Below are positions 25,422 to 38,312 of a DNA stretch of 64,000 nt, one piece after another. This DNA is from Chimonanthus salicifolius (lineage: Eukaryota; Streptophyta; Magnoliopsida; Laurales; Calycanthaceae). The stretch is taken from contig CM023539.1 of assembly GCA_013350335.1 (NCBI GenBank), positions 18,130,223 to 18,194,222 on the forward strand, written 5' to 3'. Positions within the stretch are counted from its first letter, which is position 1, and every line of letters starts with the position of its first letter. The translations under genes and the position numbers were made by a program. The notes under the pieces are model-generated. The model did not search any database, was not told where the DNA came from, and saw only the letters and a list, made by a program, of their open reading frames with translations.

Positions 25422-25963
25422 CATCCCTCGATCAATGAGCGGGCGAGCACCTCCTCAGCCTACTCAGTCTTTCGAGGATCACAAGTCGTACTAGCGGGAG
25501 CCGTCCCTCACCGCCTCATCCCTCGACCAATGACCAGGCGAGCACCTCCTCAGCCTACTCGATCATTCGAGGATCACAAGTCATACTAGCGGGAGCCGTC
25601 CCTCACCGCGTCATCCCTCGACCAATGACCAGGCGAGCACCTCCTCAGCCTACTCGGTCATTTGAGGATCACAAGTCATACTAGCGGGAGCCGTCCCTCA
25701 CCGCGTCATCCCTCGACCAATGACCAGGCGAGCACCTCCTCAGCCTACTCGATCATTCGAGGATCACAAGTCATACTAGCGGGAGCCGTCCCTCACCGCG
25801 TCATCCCTCGACCAATGACCAGGCGAGCACCTCCTCAGCCTACTCGGTCATTCGAGGATCACAAGTCATACTAGCGGGAGCCGTCCCTCACCGCGTCATC
25901 CGTCGCCCAATGACCAGGCGAGTACCTCCTCAGCCTACTCGGTCAGTCGAGGATCACAAGTCA
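25422..25963. repeat. 95-bp tandem repeats in LTR C
   Basis: Six units as in A and B; the last unit carries private changes (catccgtcgccc for catccctcgacc). Confidence 0.92.
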
Positions 25964-27822
25964 CCACCCCACCCTCTGGTCTCCATGCGGGTGAACCACT
26001 CAACCCATTAGACCACTGGGGACGCCTCATCCACCACATACCCGGGTAGCGTGACAGAAGGGGCTTCCAAGACTACCCTGAGTGAACCAACATTCAACCC
26101 GATGGTCTCTCTCTAGGGCTAACATAACTTCCTCCCAATTAGTCCTTATCTGGGACTCCCAGGTACATTCTTCTCTAAATCAGACAACACATCTCTCATA
26201 GGTGTGTCTGAGAAATACCAGACGGACCGACCATTTGATCCATGCACGGGTACAACTACTCAATTCCAATCACAAGGGAGTCCGCATCCCAACCATGCGT
26301 CCACGGCGTGGTCCCACATAACATTCCCACCCTAACTACCCGACAGTCTAGGGGGAGTCTCTAGATCCTGATGTGACCTAGTACTCATGCCCCCCCGGCA
26401 TCCCACATACGTTAGTTATAGGTATGCACAATTACCTCTACGCCTACATATGTTATTAACATCGTTCATCACATAACAATCAGGTGCATACATCACTATT
26501 TATCATGGGCTGGCATGTTAACATCCAAACATGTTATAATGTCTAGCAGTTTAAGCTAACTATCACATAATCATGTAGCATACTATCAACACGACATATC
26601 AAACTAGAATCTGGCATACATACCACATATCACATATTTGCATGTTGACATCTCAACATATTATCAATAAAAATAAACCCCAATCATGTCACCGCACAAC
26701 AAATCAATCGTGACATCAGATAAGCAACTCGTATATGCCTCTGCGGGCATCGGATACAAATACACCCGGATGGGGCCCGCCACATAATGGTATCAACAGT
26801 TCCCTTGCCGAGTGGCTCATAATACCGAGGACCCTCATTCGCCGCATTTCGTATCCGTACATTCGATAGAGAGGTAATATGCATAGATGCATGCTAAAAG
26901 CGGTGATGAGTTCCCTCACCTGTGTGTGTCTTTGAAATCCAATGCGAGAAAACGAGTCCGAGGGTTGAAGGAGCTCAGTCTGTTGAAACGAGAACACAAG
27001 GATAAGTAACCGGGCAAAACGGGTCAAACTAAGTCTGGGCTACAAACGGGCCCGAAAACGAGTCGGGTCCAAACCAGACTGAAATGGGCCCGAAACTGAA
27101 ATCTGGGTCCAGAATTGGTCCGGGCTCAAAACTGAGTCCAAAATTGAAAACTAGGTTTGAAATTGGATCATGCCCGAAACTGGGTCGAAATGGGCCGGGG
27201 CGAACTGGGCCGGGCCCAAAACGAGCTGGGCCTGAAACAGGCCAGGCTGAAAGTTGGGCTGAGAGACAAACTGGGCCACGAGCTGCTGGGCCTGGGCTAT
27301 TGGAACTCGGGCCCAACACGGGAACTGGGCCTAGTTTGCTGGGCCCAAAACTGAACCCAGCTGAGTCAACTCGGTGACTCAACCGAGTTGGCCCAATAAC
27401 CCACCAGGAAACAGGGAAAAGGAGAGAAAGAGATGGAAAAGAGGAAAACCAGAGAGATGGAGGGGAAAGAAAGAGGGGAAAGTGAAGGGAAAGGGAGAAT
27501 GAAAGGAGAGAAGATCGGAGGGTACCTGAGATCGGCCTCAATTTGGGGATCCGGCTTCGGGCAGCATCAAAATCCGGCGACTGAAGGTAGGGACAGTCGC
27601 CGCAAACTGTCGTCGGTGAATCCGGGTTGGAATTGCGGATCTAAACAGCAGACAGAGGAAGGGAAGGAAGAGAAAAGAACGAGAGAGGGGAGGGAAGGCA
27701 GTGCCAGCGGCGGCGGTAACCAAAGGGGAGAGGGAGTTTTAGGGTTAGGGTGAGACTAAGGGAAGGAGATGAGAGAAAGGGATGGAAGGAGAGAGAGACG
27801 GGAGGGATTTTGGGGGCGGCGG

Positions 27823-27846
27823 CACTGTAGCAAATGTGCTACAGTG
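27823..27846. repeat. Perfect hairpin in LTR C
   Basis: Identical 10-4-10 hairpin to those at 15299 and 21561. Confidence 0.9.
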
Positions 27847-29939
27847 CTGCGGGAAAGGGGGAAAATACATAGGCTAGGGTTTAGGGGTTCTAGGGTTTAG
27901 GTTTAAGTATTTAGATGTTTTTTTTTTATTATTATTATTATTTTTTTTTTTTTCCAAAAATAAAATCTCAAGTTTTTGAAAACAATTTAAAACCCGATAT
28001 AAATCAAGCGACAAACATCAGAGAGAAAACGTGTGATTTTAAAATATTTTTCTTTGACAAAGTACACAATAATTTGAAATTACCAAAACGCCCGGAGTCT
28101 CCGAACTCAGGATCGGGCAAACCAAGGCCCACTGCGGGGCCTACACTCCTCCCACTGCCACCAAAACCCTAAAATCCTGAAAAATCGGGTCGGGTTATTA
28201 CACTCCATGTCATCTACTCTATCTCATCTATTCATTCATGATAGCTTTAGATCTCCACCATTCATACATTAAAATCATAAAACCCTAAAACATCATGCCA
28301 AAATCGACCAAGCCACATCCAATCGCTAATTTCTCTCATTCCTTTCATTACTCCCAAGACACCTTAGCCACCAAGCCACCATTGACTAAAATTCGACCAT
28401 AGCACTAGGAAGCCCTATATTTTCTATCTTTTAATCCTAGCAATCCATGTTAAGTTAGATTAAATCCCAACCTCTCACCCATCAACTTAAACCAAGATTT
28501 AATCCTAGTCATTCATCTAATCCCAAGTCCAATAAATAGCCCAGTATCCCACATGTAAAACTCGAATTTGACTCTGGAGCCAAAGAGGACCAAAGGATTG
28601 AAGAGAAGACCATGAGAAGACTCAAAGATACATAGAGAAATTGAATTTTACAGTGAGTTTCTTTTGAAATTACAATTTTCAATTATCTTGTATTCAATCA
28701 ATCCCGTATTTAATTTTTCCAATAAATAATCAAAGGACATCCATTTAGAATCTTGAAACATCCAATTTCTGATTTCCATTTATGATTGTCTTTGATTCGA
28801 TTTTAAGATTGTATGCTTTAATTATTCAATCGGACATGAAACAACTAGGACTTAGGTTATGATTGTTAAGATCCAAGTTATTAAGGTTTGATTTTATAAT
28901 CTAAAGTTTATGATTTTTAACATTCATGATAAACATGAACTAGATCTTAGATTTTTACACGAATTACAAATCTAGGTCATTTGTTTATTTAAATATCTTC
29001 GGTGATGAATGGTCTTTTCCAAACAACCACCCTTTACGTTACTGCATTTTTAGTTCTGTCATTTATTTTTGTTGCCAATTTATTTTTCATATTTTATTTC
29101 ACTTGAAAGTTGTATTTTAGTTTTTTATTTTTAAATATTAATTCTTTTAAAGTGTATTCATTTCATGTATTTAAACCTCCCTAAAAACTTGATTAACTAG
29201 TTAAGATTAAATTTAATTAGGTCTTTGATTTTGTTAATTGGAAGTAATGTTGAGATTGTTTATAAACTTTTTATTAAAACTTTATTTTAATTACTTTTAA
29301 TCAATATTCTAAAATTGTGGATCCATTTATTTGAATGAAGATTTGATTAGTTGGAAATATACTTTTAAGATTAAAATTGATTTCTATCTTAGATTTAATT
29401 TTGAATCTTGATTTTCTAAGAAACGTAAAAATAGAAGCGTGTGTATTTTGAATGTTTATTTTGGGTTCGTCCTCGCACTCAATCGTTATACTATACATAG
29501 TTCGTGCGCTTGCGAGATTTATAAATTTAAAACATCAACATATACCTATTAACCATGTGACCACGGAGTATATGGAAGGGAGCCCTTTTATATGTTATGA
29601 GCCACTCGGCAAGGTATCCACTCATGTGTACTCGTGTCAAGTGAACATCAAACATGTGTACCATGCAGCGGGAGCGTGGATGGGTTGTGGATTACTCGGT
29701 GGTAGAACATGGGTGGATGTACTCCCTAGTCTGGACTAGACCGTCAGGTCTGTCCTAGTGGTATTCAAACGCGTCTATGGGAGAAGCGTGGCCTAGCATG
29801 GAGGGCGAGGTACCCTGGGCTCCTAGTAGGACCGGTGTGAGGTAGTCACCACCTCATGAAATCTGTTGGATTGAGTGTTGGCCCGTCCAAGGCTGACTTG
29901 GAGATCACTATAGTCACAATACTCGAGTGTACGGAGGAC

Positions 29940-30350
29940 GAGGCGTCCCCGATGGTCTAGTGGGTTGAGTGTTTGTTCACCCACACATAGACTAGATGAT
30001 GGGACGACGATTGAGTATCACGAGTGGTCAAGTGGGCTAGTGTTTGTTCGCCCATGTGTAGACTAGAGGATGGGATGGTAGTAGTGGATCCTGCGAGACC
30101 AGATGGATTGATTGTTTGTTCGCCATATGACGGTTAGCGGTGTGTTGATCGTCCAGGTGGGTTCAGTGTTTGTTCGCCCCCGTGTTGGCCAAGAGATATG
30201 GTTGGTATGGATGATCCCCAGGTGATTGAGTGGGTTGAGTGTTGGTTCGCCCACACATTGGTCGATGTATGTTGGTCGAGGTTGATCTCCCGTAGGCTCT
30301 AATTTGAGTGCTTGTTCGCCCAGGTGCAGGTTAGGATATGATTCACTATT
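29940..30350 (+). repeat. Degenerate tandem repeats in the family-T LTR
   Basis: About six units of roughly 60-77 bp, each with a gtgggttgagtgtttgttcgccc-like core. They occupy the place that corresponds to the 95-bp array of the related array LTRs. Confidence 0.65.
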
Positions 30351-30918
30351 GATGGTACCAGTCTGTAGAGTGTGTGGACCTCTGTAGAGGTGGCCCTATA
30401 GGTAAGGTGGTGGTAGGGTATGTTGAGTACGTTCTGGATCGTCCGCAGTGTGGGTTGTGCATGTGTTATGCGGGACCATGCTTGTAGACATCGTTGATAG
30501 CTTGTTGCAGTGAGTATGCAGTGTATGATGTGTGATGTGTGATATGTGTGTGTGTGTTCTCTCACTAGGCTTGCAGAGCTCATACCCTTGCCTTTCAGGT
30601 GCTTCGATGGAGGCAGGACCCAGCGGGTCCCAAGATCAAGCCTAAGTGATGGTGGTTACAGATAGTTTGGCTCTATTTCCCTTTCTGTTATTCTAAGAGA
30701 ATATTGTGTGTTTGATTCATTTATCACTTGATTTTATGGATAACTGTAATAACTATCATTTACACTGCTATGTCGGCTTGAGTTAATGGTACTTTACTTG
30801 CTTTTCTCTTTTGTGGTTGTTGTTTTTTTTTTTGAAAAAAAGTACTCATTATTTCAGATGTATCGTATTCTGGTTCAGTATCGGTGTTAACATGCCCGTA
30901 ATGGGATGGGGTGTTATG

Positions 30919-32784
30919 TCGCTAGTGATTTAGTATCTCTAACATGTCGAGGGGGTATCCACCCCGGATGGACGAGGTGTTGTCGAAAACAATAATCAAC
31001 TCAACACCATTATAATTTGAACCTCATTTTAACTAAAGGAAAGACAGTTTCCTAATTTTAGTTAAAACCCGTAACTTTCCAAGTTCCCAAGACCCAATTT
31101 CATCCCATATACCAAAACCCCCAAAATTTTCAATCCTTCATTTGGTTCCATTAGGTCACTTGGCCCAATTTACCCTCCAAGATCTAAGTAAAATCATTCT
31201 TTCCATCCCACTAGCCTTCTCTCAGCCAAAGTTCCCAAGGGGTATAATCATTTAAGCTTTATATGACTTATTCAAGAGAGAAGGTTCACTCACCCCTCCA
31301 AATCCACTTGTTTCTACTCCAATCACCTCTCTAAATCCACCAAGCCCCTAAACAAGGACAATACATCTCCTCTATCTCGTCATTAACCCAATCCCCAAGT
31401 TTCCCTTCCAAATACTAGTTCAAGGTACCCCAAAATAGAGAAATCTGAGCTAAAAAACAGGATTTCCTAAAAAGGGAGAAGATCACGGGTGTAGAGGGCC
31501 TAGGAAGTACTTTCTATTTAAATTTCTCACTTTCATAGTGGAACAGGTAGGAGAGGATTTTGGGAGGCCTTTCGGAGCTAAAAATGAGGGGAGGTGGCCC
31601 TTCTTTCTCAAATCGATGTTTAAGTACACATTCTGATCTCCATGATATCGTAACTCTGACCATTATATCGAAGCTCCAATAGTGTCGGACTTCAGACACT
31701 AACATAGCAGACTTCCAACACGATTTTATTTTTTGAAGATTTCCTAGGCATTCCCGGTAGGTCAACTGAGTGTGACGACACACCCGCATCCCCGAAAAAT
31801 GCTTTTTTCACAATCTACAATACTGGTATTTATAGACTACTCAACTCATCAATGCATAACTGTAAATGACCCGTTCGGAACTCTTAACCAACAACTACAA
31901 AACATAGTCAACTTTGTGCCAACCCAGCAAGTCTATCTCCATTCCTATTTCACAATTCCCACATGTGTATTTCAGTGTATAATAGAGCCTGTCACACACT
32001 CCAAAATCTTCGAACTAGTCAAGATTTGAAATCCCGTTCAACGTTGCAAGCATTTCAACGATCATTCAGAAGTCCGAATATCACAAATTCAGAGATTTGA
32101 ATCCATGAGAAACTTAGTGCACAGGTTTGTGCACATTGTGTTCCATTCAGACGTCTGAATCTCACTATTCAGAACTCTGAACGTAAACTTTCTACATTTT
32201 CAAATTTGTGACAAGCCTTACTTATGTACTTTCCATTTTAGAATTACGTATTCCATATGAGTCCAATTCTAAGTCCATTCCTACTACGAGATCAGTCCAG
32301 GGTCACCTAAGTCTATTAGGTCCTTTTACCTGCCTTGGTTGGCTTTCCAACTGATTTACTGCTCACACTGTTGTTCTTCTATCAAGTCACACAATGACAC
32401 TCAACATAGAATTTTAGACACCAAAATTGACAACCGAGAATATAGGTTCAACTGTGGCTCTTACAAAATCTGGATAGTAAGAGCAGAAAAACTTAGGTGT
32501 AGATAAAAACCAGATAGCGAAAGCAAAACAAGTCTACATCAGAAATGATGTAGTATGGTTGACACAGGCTCCCGTACGATGCCCCAACTCACACATGAAT
32601 AACCAGCCAGTTGTTTCCAACAAGGAAACAACAGCTCTCTCTCGGGAAACTGTTCCCGTCTCCTTCGGAGGTGTGAAGAACCTTGCAATGGAAACTTCTA
32701 CCTTTGGCCAAGACGATCGACAATACTAGCCGACCTTGGGTTATTGTAAAAATAAGCCCATGGTTGCAGACAGACATAAATATA
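30919..32784. other. Unassigned interval with a palindrome cluster
   Basis: No domain-bearing ORF, terminal repeat or RNA gene recognised. The sequence at 32058-32190 contains repeated degenerate dyads of the form attcaga-NN-tctgaat; 32145-32160 is a perfect 16-bp palindrome. Such dyads occur in copia LTRs, so this may be an old copia LTR, but I found no ends. Confidence 0.4.
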
Positions 32785-33637
32785 CAAAATGTTAGTGCTC
32801 CGGATTTGCCGAGTCCCTAGGTTTGTCAATTCTATGACTCGGGAAGAAGCACTTGCTAGTAACTTGAAGACTTAAGGTGATCAAGATTGAAGAGTATGCC
32901 CCATCGGATTGAAGCTCATAGTTATGCCAATCACAAAACATATATTTGGCCATATATGACTTAAGGTGGTACCCACACCTTAGGAGGACCTTCCTAGGTT
33001 TAGTTGAACAAATGGTAAAATCATAAAAAGCCTAGAGAGGAAGTTTGACAGTGAATTGGAAGCGAACCTGGAAATATGAATTAAGTTCATTGTCAGCTCG
33101 ACCAGTCGTTCTCACCAACCCCTCGGTGGAGACAAGATCGACCCATCGTGGTCAAAGACTGGTCGGTGAGATTGACAAAGGTTCTGGAACATTGAACTGT
33201 CACTCTGGGTATGCTTCTGATCGAGAGTCTTGTATGCACAGACCCCTCGGTGATGAACTTATGAGTTCTGGAACTTAGAACTCAAGTGGATTCTCGAGAA
33301 AGCAGACATCTCGGTAATTCAAGACTAATCGAGAGTACCAGGACTGATCCCTCAGTAAAGGGCGACAGGTCGTTCTGGGCAGGACAACTTTTGGAACATG
33401 AAACTCTGTTTGCATGGTGTTGCCCCAGATTGAGACACTCGTATGGACCGACCTCTCGGTGCCATTCTTGTCGAATCATCGGTGAAACCGACTTGTCGAC
33501 CGCGAATTAGTAATGCCGTTGGGAGTGCATTTAATGTGTAACGGTCGGGTGATTGAATGGTAATGAATATAAACACGGATCCATCGGTGCCCCCGACCTG
33601 TCAGTACTGGACAGTTTAAAAAACTGTGATGACTCCT

Positions 33638-33646
33638 CTATAAATA
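33638..33646 (+). promoter_or_regulatory. Candidate TATA box of copia LTR copy 2
   Basis: ctataaata in the same context as 7561-7569. The hAT insertion about 260 bp downstream would interrupt any transcript. Confidence 0.5.
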
Positions 33647-33949
33647 TGAGAGTTGTCTGATCATTTAATTATCTTCCTTGAACTGAGAAAAGTCATACAC
33701 TCTAAGGAACAATCAACTCTTTTGTGCCTACACTTGAGAATCAAATACAACCAATCTATGGATTGAGTTAGTAAAAGAGAGAAAGAGAGGAAAAACGAAA
33801 AGATAGAAACTAGGAAAGATGTTGGTAGAACCAGTTTTCTAGTCACCGTGAAATTGTGATTGCTCAACTACAGCTACAAGGCGGAGCGTTGGGATTAACT
33901 TGGGCTAGGCCTGTATTCGGACCCTGCCCAGCTGGCGGACTGCCGGGCC

Positions 33950-34075
33950 TGAATCCTAGAGTCCATCAGCGAGCCGGACTCTAGAGTCCGATAAGGACTC
34001 GAGGACAGGTCCGAAGAGTCTGATAAGGACTCGGGCGGGTTGCGGACAGTCCTCTAGTTCGCGAGTCCGATGGAT
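33950..34075. repeat. Left subterminal repeats of the hAT element
   Basis: Repeated gagtccgataaggactc-like dyads. Clustered subterminal motifs typically bind hAT transposases; the binding role is inferred. Confidence 0.55.
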
Positions 34076-35117
34076 TAAAAATGAAGTTTTAGGGCTTCTT
34101 ACCGTTTCTTCTCATTTGCATTGCGATTTCTTCTCACCTTGTGATTGCTTCTCACTGCTCGCCGCTCTAATTTGGAAAGATCTCCCTCTCACCGGATCTC
34201 TCTTTTCTCCCTCTTTCCGTTCTCCTCTCTCTCGCACCTTTCTAGAAATCCGATCGAGACTTCCATCACCTGCAGCCTCTGCACGTAGTTCGAGACTTCA
34301 AATCGTTTTGGTCGATCTGCAAATCTGTATGTGATTAGAGAAGATAACCCAAGGTTTTTTTTTTTAATTTGTTGAAAAAGGGTCCGTTTTGGATGAGTGA
34401 AACTAGGAAATCGTGGGTTTATCCATGGGTTTTTCAGATGATAAACTCAATCCATAACATATGAAGAATGGTACCCAAATGTTCATATCTTCTTACTTCT
34501 TTTGTTGATACGTAAGCACAAGTGGTCTCACAATATGGCATTTTCTTAGGGTTCTGTTATTAATTATTATTTATTTTTGAGGAAAAGCAGAGTTTATCGA
34601 GAATCTTATTAGACGTGGGTTATGATCTCTTTAATCGCTCTTATATGTATGTGTGTGTAGTGGGGTGGGGGGGATGGGGGATTTTTTTTTGAACTATTAT
34701 TAATCTAATTTTTTACTATCAACGTCACTAGAATTTAAAAATTTTAGATTGCACGGTGAACAGATACCCAAAATACAATGATCTTTAACAAGTGATTTTA
34801 TTTAAAGATGAGTTTTTTTACTGGGCCATTGTCATAATTCTTTTTGTATTTTGCCTTTTATGGGGCATTTTGGGCCTCATCCCATTTACTTGTAAATATC
34901 TTGTGGGGTTCTTTCCCCTCTTCTTTGAATTACTTACCCAATAGTTCAAAAAAAAAAATGAGTTTTTTTAGTAAGTAGTTTAGTCGACCTTTCAAGAATA
35001 TTAATAATTTGGTTGAAGTGAAACTGTGATTTTAAGTTTTGAATCTTCATTCGGATTTGGATGTTTAGAAATCGAATTTTTTTATCATCGTTTGTTTGAA
35101 TATACTCAATCATGTAT

Positions 35118-35219
35118 GACAGTAGCTTGAATTTCAAGTACTCTGCACTTGAGAAGGCCACTATATCTTTTGACATTGGCAACAAGCTTGGGCAAGGAGG
35201 TTCTGGAACAATATACAAG
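35118..35219 (+). pseudogene. Captured receptor-like kinase exon fragment (CRK-like)
   Basis: 34 codons read as the start of a plant receptor-like kinase domain: LNFKYSALEKAT, then NKLGQGGSGTIYK, which is the glycine-rich nucleotide-binding loop (GxGxxG with a Ser in the middle). The exon ends at YK followed by gtaaac, a good GT donor, as in cysteine-rich receptor-like kinases where an intron follows this loop. No later kinase subdomain appears before the transposase start at 35813, so it is a single-exon fragment. It lies inside the hAT boundaries, upstream of and in the same direction as the transposase, which suggests capture by the element. An insertion of the hAT near a pre-existing fragment is excluded by its place between the two termini. 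Confidence 0.75.
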
Positions 35220-35812
35220 GTAAACTACTTGATTAAGATGCAAAGAAAAATTATTTTGAAATTAATTTTAGGGTACATTTGAATACACCTGTGATAGATG
35301 CTTAAGTAGGTTCTATACCCACATCTAAAACTACAAATTTGAGTATGAATGTTCTATACCCCATTGTTGTGTTCACTTCATTACTTCTACTTGTTTGCCT
35401 CATATTGAAGAGTTGACTTCTTTTTGTATGAGTGATGAAAAGATTTTGTGTTATCAACATGACAAAGAAAAGAATGTACAGCTAAACTTGATACTATGAT
35501 CTGCACAATTATAATTAATTTATAATGGGAATATGGGGTTTAAGTCAGGGCCCGAGTTTTCCTTTAGCTCTTCCATAGACAAACTTATTAACACCTTCTC
35601 CACCATTGTTCAAATCTCTTGCCATATGTTGGACCCTACTATATGATGAGATGATTCCCATGACAACAATTTTGGCAATATTTACTTGGACCGAAGATTG
35701 CCTCAAAGCATTTGTGCACCTTGAACACCATGTGTAAAAATTCTTTGTAAACATGATGAATTCTCCAGTTTAAACACTTTACTTATTTGAACATAATTGT
35801 TTCTACAGTACA

Positions 35813-37309
35813 ATGTCTAATCCTAATGAGAGGAACGACTTTATTACGGAGAATGAGATAGATACGACATCTAACTCTTCTAGATCACAAAAAAATGTAC
35901 ACAGGAAAAGGACATTGACTGTTTAGAATGATTTCTATTACGTGGAGATGAATGGAGTTGGGACTGCAATATGTAATCATTGTTCGGGATTATTTATAGG
36001 TTCGAGTAGTAGTGGAACTTCCCACTTACGGCACCACTTGTTTTCTTGTAAGAAATATGATCCAACACAATCGGGTGGCCATAATGAAACAGAGTGTGCC
36101 GATTTTCATTTAGAATTTGATCAACAACGTAGTATAGAGGATCTTGCGAGTATGATAATGTTGCATGGGTATCCTCTTTCAATCGTTGAACATCAAGGGT
36201 TTATAAAGTATTCGAGGAATCTTCAACCTCAATTCCAGCTTGTCTCAAGGAGTACCATCAAGGGCATTTGTATGGGTTTGTATGAGAAGATGAAAGGTGA
36301 GTTATGTAGGGATTTAGATTCCCTCACTAGTCATATTAGCCTTACCACTGATATGTGGACATCAATACAAACTCTAGGCTACAGTTGTTTAACAACACAC
36401 TACATAGATGCCGAATGGAATTTGCAAAAGAGATTACTCCGTTTTAAAGTAGAACATGTTCCTCATGATGGAGAAAACTTATTCAATTCCGTTTTCAAGA
36501 GCATGATAGATTAGAATATTGATCAGAAGGTATTTGCAATAACACTCGATAACCATAGAGTAAATGATTCTTTGGTTTCAAAGCTTGTTGGGAAGTTGGA
36601 GGGGAGCTTAGCACTTGGTGGTAGACTATTTCATATGCGTTGTTGTGCACATGTTTTAAATTTAATAGTCCAAGAAAGCATGAAGGTAATAAATAAGGAT
36701 GTTGACAAGAATCGCGAAACTGTCAAATATGTCAACTGGTCACAATCAAGGTTGAAAACCTTCGATGACATGTGTAGTCAAGCTAGAATAAATTCCAACA
36801 AGAAGTAGATCATGGATGTCCCTACAAGGTGGAATTCCACATATAAAATGTTAGATGTGGCTTTGAAGTATAAAGATGTATTCCAACGTTTGGAACATTT
36901 TGATGCCAACTATAAAGAGAAAGCGGGAGCGCCATCTTGGAGTGAATGGGAGAATGCTGACAAGATTTTTAAGCTTTTAAAACTGTTTTATAGTGCTAGA
37001 AATGTTTTTTCTGATTCTAAATATCCCACCTCAAATTTATTTTTTTCTGACGTTTGTGATATTCGGTTACATTTATATGAACAATCAATCATTGCAGACG
37101 ATATACTTGCCCCTATAGTGGATAAAATGTTTGGCAAGTTTGAAAAGTATTGGGACATTTGTAGCCTACCTCTGGCGATTGCACAATTCTTAGATCATCA
37201 ATATAAGATGAAGTTGATGGAGTTCTATAATCCAAAATTTTTTCGGCTTGATGTTGCTGAAGATCAAATGGCTAAGATTCTATGTGATATTAAAGCTCTT
37301 CATAAATCC
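35813..37309 (+). pseudogene. hAT transposase pseudogene, N-terminal and catalytic part
   Basis: One reading frame of 499 codons, broken by in-frame TAG codons at 35924, 36512 and 36806. Domain order fits plant hAT (RICESLEEPER/DAYSLEEPER-like) transposases: a BED-type zinc finger (CNHC, then HLRHH, about residues 50-75), the region with LTTDMW (a conserved Asp of the RNase H-like fold), the HMRCCAHVLNL segment and the DVPTRWNSTY motif. The start at 35813 follows a ttctacag acceptor-like site and gives a short Ser/Asn-rich leader. The frame ends where the family-H LTR inserted after 37309. The kinase exon and a possible 5' noncoding exon lie upstream. Not functional as written. Confidence 0.88.
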
Positions 37310-38096
37310 TGTAACACCTTGGATTTTCAGTTAATTATTTTATATGAAATTACCCATTTTAATTGTGAATTTTAGATTGGATTTGTATATGGATAAAGAA
37401 TTGGGCCATGACCCAATTAGGACCCAATCAATGGTGGAATTGGTCTTATTAAAATTTTAAATGGGTTGAAATATTTTAGTAATGCATTATGTATAAAGAA
37501 TTAATTAAAAGATTTTATGGCCGTGTATGGGATAAGTTTGGCCGAATTTAGATGTAAAAATCTATGGTTATGCGCATGGGATCTTTTAAAAACGGGTGTG
37601 CATATTTTCTTAAAATAAATAAAAGAAATATCTAAATTAAAAGAAAGGCCCACGACATTGCTATATTTATTTTTAGCATTGGCCGATTGGGAGGTTGCTA
37701 GATAAGCAAGGGAGGTCAGCAATTACTAGATTAAGCAAGGGAGGTCGGCAATTACCAATTTAAGACAAAGGGGTACACGGCATTGCTATCTCAAGCATGG
37801 GCCGAATGGAAGCTTAGAAAGAGGGAAGCAAAGAGGAAGGGCAATTTCTATCTTAATGCTTTCTATGTTGATCAATTGGAATTGCATAAAAGGAGAGACA
37901 AAAGGGGGGTGCACAGTTTTTACAATCCCATTGCCGAGTTTTATTTCTTTTTCTCCCTCTCTCAAGTTCTCTCTCACGCCAAAGAGCAAGGAAGAAGAAG
38001 TTTGGAAGAGAAAGATCAAGAAGAAGAAGAAAGAGGCTAAGGAAAGAAAAGGTTGGTATTCTTATTTGATAACTTATTTTGAAATAAAGAACCATA

Positions 38097-38125
38097 GGGT
38101 TCGGCCATGGCGTTTGGCCGAACCC
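38097..38125. repeat. Family-H 29-bp hairpin, copy 1
   Basis: Perfect 11-bp arms, 7-nt loop tggcgtt. Confidence 0.9.
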
Positions 38126-38285
38126 CATGGAAGAAGATTGTAGATTGATTCAATGATTTAGTGGAAAGATATGATTGGTTTTGTTGGTTTATGAATATTG
38201 AAAACCATGGAACAAGATCAAAGATGATCATGATAATTTAGAAAGGTTGATAGGATTGATCATAAGAATAGAAAAGAATGAGTGA

Positions 38286-38312
38286 GGTTCGGCCATGGTA
38301 TATGGCCGAACC
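38286..38312. repeat. Family-H hairpin, copy 2
   Basis: Perfect 10-bp arms, 7-nt loop tggtata. Confidence 0.9.

Larger units (their letters stand above)
24368..28202 (-). mobile_element. LTR C (5' LTR) of the array
   Basis: 3835 bp, same ends as A and B. It is followed by ctcca (28203-28207), the TSD partner of 11838-11842. Being the outer 5' LTR on the minus strand it would drive transcription of the whole array if active. Confidence 0.93.
10558..29540 (+). mobile_element. Tat/Ogre-like solo LTR, interrupted by a three-LTR array
   Basis: It starts TGTTGAGTC and ends acatcaaca with a perfect 5-bp TSD tatac (10553-10557 and 29541-29545). Internal blocks match the LTR at 1622 (atccatttatgagag, ctcgcactcaatcg, gtgcgcttgcgag). 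Without the 16.4-kb insertion it is about 2.6 kb. It lies in the family-T LTR, giving the order T, then Tat/Ogre-like, then array. Confidence 0.85.
9050..30918 (+). mobile_element. Old family-T gypsy LTR holding a nested insertion stack
   Basis: The left end TGTAATGATTCGACTCGAT and the next ~200 bp follow the reverse complement of LTR A at 11843-15677 (TGTAATAACCCGACCCGAT), including cagtggg, cctggtttg and gagctcgg blocks. After the insertion the right part continues the same homology (gagccactcggcaagg, gagctcatacccttgcc) to the end near gttatg at 30918. It is therefore a diverged relative of the three-LTR array, in opposite orientation. Flanking pentamers tcgaa and tcgct match only partly. 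Excluding the insert it spans about 2.9 kb. A degenerate repeat at 29940-30350 lies inside. Confidence 0.65.
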
